Source of the DNA: Phycisphaerales bacterium
GTDB taxonomy: Bacteria; Planctomycetota; Phycisphaerae; SM23-33
Assembly (NCBI GenBank): GCA_003171235.1
Contig: PMYM01000077.1
Span: 1-5,217 of the forward strand
DNA: 5,217 nucleotides
Direction: 5' to 3'
In this document: positions 5,098-5,217 of the stretch, one piece after another
Layout of the letters: each line of letters begins with the position of its first letter
Numbering within the stretch: the first letter of the stretch is position 1
Notes under the pieces: model-generated
What the model was told of the DNA's origin: nothing
Seen by the model: only the letters and a program-made list of their open reading frames with translations
Databases searched by the model: none
Translations under genes and position numbers: made by a program

Positions 5098-5217
5098 CTA
5101 TTCCCATTCAATGGTCGAGGGCGGCTTGGAGGAGATGTCATACACCACGCGGTTGACGCCGCGGACCTCGTTGATTATCCGGCTGGAGATCCGCGCCAGC
5201 ACCTCCGGCGGGATGCG
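5098..5217 (-). CDS. guaA: GMP synthase (glutamine-hydrolysing), C-terminal end only
   Basis: The last 39 codons and the TAG stop of a gene that enters from the right edge of the window. The translated tail includes ISSRIINEVRGVNRVVYDIS followed by SKPPSTIEWE. This is the highly conserved C-terminus of GuaA, the dimerisation-domain end that reaches the XMP site. GuaA converts XMP to GMP with glutamine and ATP in the cytoplasm. The N-terminal amidotransferase and ATP-pyrophosphatase domains lie outside the window. The ending matches the bacterial family closely, so there is no sign of truncation at this end. hisH follows on the same strand after a 124-base gap that carries a foldback repeat. 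Confidence 0.95.
   Translation of the reverse strand, partial: RIPPEVLARISSRIINEVRGVNRVVYDISSKPPSTIEWE

Noticed and set aside
4725..5156. A plus-strand frame with the peptide pattern NHKAHKEHKD and then FFVFFVIFVVQ
   Set aside because: It is antisense to hisH and then a translation of the CACAAAG foldback arms. The hydrophilic and hydrophobic halves are simply the two complementary arms, not a membrane protein.

Overview
This window looks like a piece of a GC-rich bacterial chromosome. It holds four complete protein genes and one gene end. GC-rich codon use, one TTG and one GTG start, and spacers filled with short-word foldback repeats would fit a planctomycete or another PVC-type bacterium. 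That lineage guess is inference with low confidence, because nothing in the window is diagnostic.

Layout. Bases 1-239 are non-coding and carry an AGCTTT-type repeat and an imperfect inverted repeat. Two plus-strand genes follow. The first is a fold-III PLP amino-acid decarboxylase of the ornithine decarboxylase family (240-1364). The second is a bacterial deoxyhypusine-synthase-like protein (1520-2683). The 155-base gap between them is mostly one large foldback repeat. A 227-base convergent gap (2684-2910) holds a GAA microsatellite, two more word repeats and a strong hairpin that could terminate transcription in both directions. On the minus strand are an MFS transporter (4251 down to 2911), hisH (4973 down to 4359) and the last 39 codons of guaA (5217 down to 5098). 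The gap between guaA and hisH is another large foldback repeat.

How the genes may work together. The decarboxylase would make putrescine from ornithine. The DHS-like enzyme, which keeps the catalytic lysine motif EAVSWGK, could join aminobutyl units with NAD chemistry to make a longer polyamine such as homospermidine. The pair therefore reads as a small polyamine module. HisH supplies ammonia to HisF in histidine synthesis, and GuaA makes GMP. Both are glutamine-amidotransferase enzymes of nucleotide-linked metabolism. The MFS protein has no assignable substrate.

The least ordinary feature is in the spacers. Almost every intergenic gap holds a different foldback or word repeat with the same plan: a 7-10 base word repeated two to four times in one arm, and its complement repeated in the other. 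No defence system, CRISPR array, prophage, transposase or RNA gene was seen.
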